From the NCBI RefSeq assembly GCF_036370855.1, contig NC_088105.1:7941619-8005618 (forward strand): 64,000 nt of DNA, in the 5' to 3' direction. The notes under the pieces were generated by a model, which did not search any database, had not been told where the DNA came from, and saw only the letters and a list, made by a program, of their open reading frames with translations. This document shows, piece after piece, positions 53,101 to 62,100 of the stretch (its first letter is position 1; each line of letters begins with the position of its first letter). Origin of the DNA: Dromaius novaehollandiae. Lineage: Eukaryota > Chordata > Aves > Casuariiformes > Dromaiidae. The position numbers and the translations under genes were made by a program.

Positions 53101-56100
53101 GCAAAGCGGCTTTCCAGCCAGTTGTCCCCAGTCTATGCTGGTGCATAGGGTTATTCCATCCCTGATGCTGGACTATGCCTTTGCCTTTGCTGAGCTTAAT
53201 GACGTTTTTATCTGCCCATTTCTTCAGCATGTCTAGGTCCCCCTGAATAGCAGCCCTGCCCTCCAGTGTATTGACCAGTCCCCCAAACTGGTATCATCTG
53301 CATTCCCATTCAAGAAATGGGACTATGATAACTTTTTCTAGTTTTCCTGCCTGCCAGCAGGAATGTTGTTGTGTAGAAGTCTCTTTGGCACTTGGGTTCC
53401 CTCCGCTTCCTGCTGTGGTGCATCTTGGTCACAGAGGGCAGTCACTATATTGACTTAAGTTACTGTAGGTACCCAGCTCAGGTATGATTTAAAGAAGCAT
53501 TCTTAAGATATACAACATGCCCTTGGTATTGCATGGAGAGAAGAAGGTATCTCCAAGGGGGACGGATCAGTGTACTGATTATCTACTGAAAGTAGATGGT
53601 ATAAATGCCCTATGCACATGCAGACAATGTATTTATTACTTGTGATTAATGCAGGAATGCATAGAGACAAATCTCTTTTGAGATCCCAGGGGCAAACAGC
53701 GTTGCCTGCATGTCACCGATCTCTTCCATGCTCTTGTCTCCCTGCTGTATTTTTGTGTGCCAGACTTTCATCTGATGCTGATGCCTGTGTAGATTTTACT
53801 CATCCTTTAACCTTAGGCACCACAACCTGTGCCAGCTATAGCAAATGTGCCATGCTAGTGTTGATTGAGATGCTGCGAAGCTGCCTGTGTCTCCTTGCAA
53901 CGCTTGCTTCCCAGGGCTGGGGGGGACTGAGGATTAACGTTCATCCAAGCAAAGAGTTCGTGTCCAACACCGATACCGATTCTGTTGAGCCTGAAATCTG
54001 TTTCACTAGTGATTTGGAGGAATATCTTCTTATGTTATATATTTCATACAGTTTTTGTTCAAGAATCTGGAGGTGTTGGGAGAAGACTTTAATGTTTACA
54101 TGTTCTAAAAAGTGAACATTTTACTGGTTTTAGTTGTCTCTTACTGAGAAAACTAATTGCTTTGAAAAGTTTTTCACAAACACCAGCAGCTATTCATTTG
54201 ATCCCTTTTGCCTCAGGATTAGCCTGGAGCTAATGAATCTTTTAGCGTGTGCTATACGTTAAAAAATAAAAAAAATTCTTAGATTGGCCAAGCTTGTGGA
54301 TCCCATTTCTGTCCCATCTCCTAGTTTTACTGGGATCTCCTCCTGTTCCTGTTTGACTTGTGAGGTTAGTGCTCATCAGAAACAGTTGTAGAGATTCACA
54401 TTGGTACATTCATATCTTTCTTTTTTGGGCCCAGTATCTTCCTATTAGAAGCATCCTTTGTCTGACTGCTCTAGGATGCTGTGAGTGCCCCAGAACAAGG
54501 TCAGTTTGGGGAAGCAGCAGTCAGTAGATTAACTTTTCAAATATTTTTGATCCAGTTGCTCAGCTGATATAAATCATTTTAGGTCTGTTGATTTTCTCAG
54601 GCCAATAAAAGCCTTTTAGTGAAAAACGCTTCAGATGAAATGCATGGAGCTTCCCTCAGATATACCTAATACTTTAAATACAGTCCTCCTGGCAACCTAG
54701 GATAGCTAAGCAGTTGTGTATTTGGGATTGTCTGTGTTTGCACATCATTCTGTAATGCAAGCACACAGTTTTCGGATGAAGGACAGTGAGTGAATGTATC
54801 ATTTTAATCTTTTGACCATGTAGATCTTAAGCAACCTTGTGATGGAGGAACTCCTACCTAACCTTCAGACGATGATCCTGCCTAAAATGAAAGGAAAGAG
54901 GAACGATCGGAAGCGGGCCTGGTTTGGTGTAAGTACTGATATTGGCAGAATAGCTGTTTCTCATAGCAATTGTCTATGTGTGCTGCTCCTAATCTGTGCT
55001 TATTAATTTAATTTGGTTTTAGATTGTGGAAGAAACATATGGCTTAGTCCAGCAGCAAGTTGCAGAAGGATTAAGTACCTTGAAAGAAGAATGCAGAGAT
55101 TTTGCAAAAACTCTTGAAGGAACAATTCGCTCAGATATGGATCAGATTCTGAACTCAAAGAACTTCTTGGCTGGAAAAATCAAAGGTTAGTAAGGGAGCA
55201 TCTGCGTTTTGGAGCAATTCTTTAATGTTTCCTGTTGTGCTGCTCAAAGTACCAGATGTCATTGTGTTGAAATGGATCATGTGTTTTGAAAATCCAAACA
55301 GAGATACTGATTTTCAGAAAACACTGAAGGCCTTGAGCTTCTGCTGCCTTTGGTGGGAATTGATACCTGTGGCAGCTCTATCTGTGGAAATGCAAAGTCG
55401 TCTTAAGTTGGAGCTAAAGCTGGCAGGTGTGCAGTATTCAATTTAGAGTTGCTAATTCTGCTCTCATTTTCACTTGGCCAGCCCATTATAATGAAGATAC
55501 AGGTTACATGAGCAAAATTAGAAGCGTAGTGGTTTTGATCTGATGTCTAGTAATGCTCCACAAAAACAGGTTATGATTAAGTGACAGGTTCTTAGGCTAC
55601 TAAAGAATACTTAAACCAAAGGGCTTCTTAGATGGTTTAAAAGTAATGTGGAACAAAAAATTACAATTTTTTTTGCTAAGAATATAAAAGTGAGTGCAAA
55701 AAGTAGACAAAACATTAGTTGATGCTGCTTAAGCTAGCAAACAAGAGCTGGCAATAAACAGCTGAGAATTCAGGAGCTGTTTTGCTAAATCTCAGGAGGT
55801 TGTGCTGATATTCCCACATAACAGAGTAGGATGCTTCCACTGAACTGGAAAGTACCAGTTCAAGTAACTCCTTATACAGCGCATTAAAAGCCGCAATGGC
55901 CGTGCTCCGTACAAACCTCCCAGTATTTATCAATATTTACAGCTGCTCTTTCTTCTTCTCTCACAGTGCAGCCAACCTGCTAGAGTTTGGTTAGGTGGGG
56001 CGTGGGAGAAGGTGTTTCACTGTCACTCTTAAAACCATAAACTGGCCTTTCACCTTTGAGGAGGGATGACTAAAGTGAAAAACACAGGGTCGTTTACTCC

Positions 56101-59100
56101 ATTCTACAGTGGATCGGTTCAGAGGACATTTTTCACTATGTCTGTTAGTGGCCTAAGATGCATCCATTGTGTTGTCTAACACTCCAGCCACTGTTTCTGA
56201 GCCGGCCCAGAAGTGCTGCGCAGAAAATATCCAGCCATTTCTCACTTCCATATTGGAGGAGCTCATGGGCCCAGTGAGTTCTGGATTCACCGAAGTCCGC
56301 TCGCTCTTTGATAAAGAAGTTAGTGAAATCATCCAGAACTTCCAGAAGACAAATGATACCACAAAGTTAAAGGAGGTAAGACACGATTTTGGATTTTTTT
56401 TACATTGGCATGGGGACTTTCTAGCTAGAACCTAACTGACAGCAGCATATGCTTTCCTGCGTTGTAGTACGCTAGTGCTTGTTTTTGTCATTTAAAAAGT
56501 CGTGTGGTATTTGTGCACGTGGTCAGAATTTGTTTAGGGCCACTGTTACCCTCTATATTAAAAATTCAACCTTGGTTGCTTACCCTCTAAACCTGTTCTT
56601 CCCCCGTTGAAATGCAGAATGTGGACCAGCTTATGAACCTACCATTCAACTCTGTGAAAATGGAGCCTTGTTATCTGAAAGTGAACCTCCTCCAGGAACT
56701 GCTTCAAGACCTCAAGAGTCGCTTCAAGGTCTATCACATGGATTTTGTGGTTCAGAGGACACAGAACTTCATGCAAGAGGTACTGTAAGATCCAGTTTTT
56801 CCTTCTGGAAAAATCCTACCTGGAACAGGTTAGGTTTGTTCTTCTAACTCACTTCAGAGAAACCTTGATAAAAAGCTGTGCAAGAGGCCAGAATATATCT
56901 CAAAGTACAGATAGCAAAACATAATAAAGCCATAGTTAGAAGCTCAGTTTCATATTTATATCTATGAGGTTGAATGTGTGTGAGTCTTTCAGTATGGCAC
57001 CATAGTTGTGGATAAATCATCTCTTCATCTGAACCTTGAAGTTGTGAACTCTTTGTGTTTCAGCACTCAGGAAAGTTGTGCTTGGACCAACAGGGTGGCT
57101 AAAACTCTGCCTGACTGCATTCCCAAGGGTTGATTTTTCAGGAAAGCTCTTCAATTTATTCTTACGAAAATGTAACATCTGCTCCTTTGGTAGTTTGGTC
57201 TCTCATTAATACAAAGTAAGGCAGTTAGTGCTAGTAGAAATGGGCAGTTGCTTGGATGCTGATGACATCTCATGATATACCTGCATTCAGATGCTTTAAC
57301 CAAGTTCAGTTTTCATCTGAATGATTGAAGTGACTACGTCATTGGGATGAAAAAGGAACCATCTTGTCTCTTTTTCCCCTTCGGTGTGTATTTGTATAGG
57401 CTTTAATTTTGTTTTGCTTCTCTTTCTCCTGGATGCCTGGCCATAGATCTATTAGGAGCTGGCCAGTCGGCGTCTTTCGATTGCCAGAGTGCAGGGCAGA
57501 TGAGGCCTCATAGCTCTATGTTGAATTCCGTGATTCTGATCGGTAGTTGAGAAACTAAATATTTCATCATATAGTCTCACGAAATGGGCCTGGTCCAGTT
57601 CTGCATAGTGGGAACCCTGACTATGGAAATCGAGTCTCTAGCACAGTGCTGGGTTAAGGCTTTCCTGAAAGCAGCTCTTCTAAGAACAAGAATGATCAAC
57701 AGCCACAGAATTATTGAGAAATAAAATTCTGTTTTCATGACTGGTCTTTCAGGAGACCATTCCAAAATGCTGCTCAAATAAAATGTCTTTAAGTGAAGAC
57801 CATAAGTCAAAACAAAGAAGTATGCAGAAAATATATCCCCTACAAGCCAAATTTTTTCTGAAGGGAACATGAGTCAAAGTTTATAGTAAATACCTTAAAT
57901 GAGAGTACAAGTTATTCTGCCAATGTTATTACTGCTCCTCTCTCTTTAAAAGGCTGTTATTTTTCTCATAAAAATAGTGAGTAGTTTCACATTGTGTCAG
58001 TGGACCTGTAATATCTGTTCTATTAACAAGTAGGGTCAGGAGTGTCTACGGTCATGTTGTCTTAATTTAAAAGAAGCCCTTGGCTTTATCCTAACTCACT
58101 TGGTAAGAACCAGGTGGTTGGAATAAGGGCTTGAAAGGTTGGCATTCCCTAGTGGCTGATTTTCTGGAATTGGGGAGCTAAATGCTCAGCTGACATAAAT
58201 AAGATGGCTTCGATGACTTTGCTAGAGCTATGCCAATTTCTGATTTGGTCCAAATAAAAATTTAGATAAAAAGTGAGTACTTAATCTTAAATTAGCTTCA
58301 GACATAATGCTAAAATTGTTTCTGTCTTTTTTTCTTTGCGACCACAGTCTTGCAGTGCATAAGCCTTTACTCTATGGCCTTCTGATGCATGCACAAATTG
58401 AGTAAAGATCCGTCTTCTCCGTTTCCATGTACAAATACAGTTTGTATAATCTAATCCCATGTTAGCTGCAAAGTTAGTTATAAAAATTGCTCTTCAAAAT
58501 TTGTCATGGCTTATATTCATTCATTAAAATATTACTAACCAAGGAGAAAATAAAAGTTTGTCTTATCCATAAGCACGTACATATTCATTTACAAACCACA
58601 AAAAGATCTCTGAACAGCATATGGCTATCTGTGCAGACTGACTTGGATGTCCCTGAGTGATGCAAAGGAAGACATAGCAGGATTGATGGCTTCCCTGTAG
58701 ATGTCCCTGTACTTCTCCAATAAGAATATATTAAAATCTGAATGGAAACACGTAGCTAAAAGATGCAAGCTTTCATTAAGTAGAAATAATTACCACTTGC
58801 AGAACTGTTTTTCTGAAATATGTTTTCAGAGTAGGGAGTTAATTTTTAATGAATCACTGGATAACCTGAAAACAAGGCAAACACCAGCCTAATAATTCAA
58901 TGAGAAATTATTGCATTCTGTGAGATGAGCCTTGAAAGTACTTTTGAGATATATATATATAAATATATATATAATTTCACTCAGAAAACTAGGCTGAATT
59001 GCACCAGCAAAACCACGATTTTTGGACAAAATAAGCTGAATCTACAATGGATAAATGTGGTGATACTACTGTTTGTTTAGTTATAGCAGCAGCACTTTCT

Positions 59101-62100
59101 GGTATTGACCTGACTCTAAACTTAAGATAGAAGTTGAGGTCATTTCATTTTCTTGTTTTCTTCCCTGAGTGTAAGATATTCTTCTTTTTGTTTTCCAATT
59201 CTAAAATAAAAAGTGTTGAAATCTAAAATAAACAAGGCTTTTCTTCTCCTTCCACAATCATTTTAAGTACTTGAAAACACTTATTGGTTTTAGGCAGATT
59301 ATTCTGTCTCCATTTCACCTTCTCAAAAATTCCATTTAAATTAAGCTACAGTTATCATGTTTCTTTATGTAGGAATTTTCTGTTACTGGAAAACTATGTT
59401 TCATAAGCCTTGGTCTTTAACAAATTTTTATTATTGTTCTTAGCTGATGGAAAATGCAGTTTATACTTTTGAGCAGTTGTTCTCTCCAAGTCGCCAAGCC
59501 GACTCAGCGAAAGTTGCAACAACCATTGAAAAAGTCAAGCTGAGAGTACTGAAGGTAAATACTATTGCAGCGTTTGTTCAGGAAACTGAGAACATTTTTA
59601 TGTGAATTTATTTCAGTATTTGAAAGAAGAAATGTCTTTCCATCCAGTGGAGAGTATCGATTTGGCTGCACTTAGCAGATGCATAGATGACCATGTGAAG
59701 TGAAAAATTAGTGGAAAAATAGGATCTTTTATTTAAAGTAAATGATTTGAAGTAGCAGTAAGAGAGACTTTGGAGATGCTAACTAATGTTCATAATTTGG
59801 AGGGTAAAATCTAGTTCTGGGCTGACAGCTGTAAAAGTGTATACATGTGCAGTCCTATTAACTGCAATTAAATCAGATGGAGATGATCTAGGCAAATCAT
59901 TTTATATTAGTTTTATAATTAGCCTGCCCCTAGTATTTCAGTTAGCCTCAGAAGACGCATCACACAAAACCTAGTCTCTCAGGATTTTTGCAAAAGCTGA
60001 AATAATCTGCATGAGAATTCAAACCCTGAGTGCTCCTACGATGTGCTGTTCTTTGGGATTTGCCTATCACCAGTTACAGGTCAACAAGAACCAGTTCCTC
60101 CTGTTAATGATTAATAGCACCAAATGCATTTTGGTTTGTTTCTCTTTTTGTCTGTTTTTGACAGCAATATGATTATGACAGCAGCACTGTCCGGAAGAAG
60201 ATATTTCAAGAAGCACTGATACAGATTACTTTGCCCACAATGCAGAAGACACTGGCTTCAGCATGCAAACCAGTAGGTTACATTACTGCTCTGTGGTTAA
60301 AAAGAGAATAATAAAAGGCAGGGAGGGATTAACACCTTGGCAGTAAATCCTAAACTATCTAAAGCTATTTTCCCTTGGGGAGTCACATAGATTGGCTGCC
60401 TGCTTGGCCAAACGATGCTTAGATTTGCCAGTGTGTGCATTGATGTGGCAGGATGAGAGATGTGGAGTCTGGTGGAGATTTCAGGAAACAGGGAAATTGT
60501 ATATACAACTTTCTTTCTCAAAGATTGTTGCAGACCTTTGCCCCCTCCTGGTTTTATTTCTTCCTTAGAAATCTGGAGTCCCCTCAAGCCGGACTCTTCT
60601 CCATATCCGACAGTCATGACTCTAGGTTATGAGCCTGTCCTTGTGTCTGGAGCCCTGCTGAAATCCCAGCAGGCTGCAATTTGGTCACTCAGAGAGGGAG
60701 CTTTCCTCTTCAGTGGAGCCCAGCGGATCCGCTGTGAACATACGCAGCTCCCCTGACGACTCCCTTTGATGCCGAGGGCCAGCTTGGGCAACAGACGCCG
60801 GCTAGCAGAGTTTCATGGAGATGTAATCAGTGCGGCTACAGCAGGGGCCAGTTCTTGTGTTCATGTTGTCTCAAAATAATGAGTTGGCTCAAAATAAATA
60901 ATCTTTCACTCAGATTTGCCATGGGCTTCACATGGAGCCCTTCTTGCAGGCTGTGCATGCATAACCTCTTGCCGTTTCATTGTACCTGCTGAAAAGTTAC
61001 TGCCCTAAACCATTCGAGGCCTCTCCGCTCTTTTGTTTCGCTGACGTTCAGCGTTGAGCGATTCCCCCAGGCTGTAAGCTATCACCCATGCTGCTGCTCG
61101 CTGCTGCTGCTGATCCTCTCTCGCTTGTTTCAGGTTTTAAAAGCAATTTAAAAAACAAATATTTTGTCAGCTTACACCTGTGAGTCTTTGAGGATGGATC
61201 ATTAAAATTTATGACTTCAAAAAATATATTCAAAATTGCTCTCTTCCGTATGTCATTCTGCTTTCCTTCATATCCCCAGAGTAACAGTCTTTACTGTCTG
61301 CAGAGTGTCAGCAGTACTTTCAAGACATGGTGTCTACACATAGGAGCAAGAAAGGGAACAAAAGCATTTCATCACCTGGAATATACTGGAGAGTGGAGTC
61401 CCATATGTTGTCTCTGTTAGATAGGGATGGAGGAAGCAGTGATGGGGCAAGCTTCCCGCAAGCTGTTTGCATTTGTGCCTCTGCAGAGATTAGCAGCCAG
61501 CTCTGGAAGCAACCATGTAGTGTAGTTTACCTGCCCCTTCGAGCCTTGACCTCCTACTAGAAGAACAACAAAGATGTTTGTGTGAAGGCTCCTCTTTTAG
61601 AAGTGTGCAGAGGTCACTTCACTTACTTTTTACAGGCCACCAAGCAGCTTCCTAGGGATAGTGACTCAATTATTGTCTAGACATAAACTATTGCATATAA
61701 ATCAGTAAGCTAAAAATGTTACACGCCTATTAAAAAACAAAAACCCAGTTATCTCCCATGCTCACCATGAATTTGCCTCCCAGGACAAACAATGACTGAA
61801 GTGCTTCCTCACCAGCTATTTATATCAGAATTATCTATTACATTGCAGATGGCAATGATCTATAGTGCTTATAAACGTAACTGTAGTGCAAAAATACCGT
61901 TGATAAATGCATAATAAATTGTGAACATATACAGTTAATTTAGTCATAGTTCAGTTTAACTCAAGAGATGGCAAGGAGCACTACAAGACCTGTGAGGTGG
62001 CATCTCCGAGGTTCCCTGTTGAAGTAAGACACTCAATATGCCTTAGCAGCATTTTTTATTTCTGTTCCTTTCTTGTGTGCCTGCACAGGAGCTGCAGAAA

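Larger units (their letters stand above)
49937..54823 (+). other. NIBAN1: NIBAN1 intron 6 (4.9 kb)
   Basis: GT-AG intron, phase 0. It contains a reverse-oriented CR1 fragment (53040-53306) and a 24-bp-period tandem duplication (50378-50425). A 167-codon open frame at 53612-54115 has no recognisable similarity and is within chance expectation. Confidence 0.85.

Noticed and set aside
53612..54115. A 167-codon + strand open frame in intron 6
   Set aside because: In 64 kb of this composition one or two frames of this length are expected by chance. There is no domain, it is Cys/Ser/Leu-rich, and it lies in an intron.
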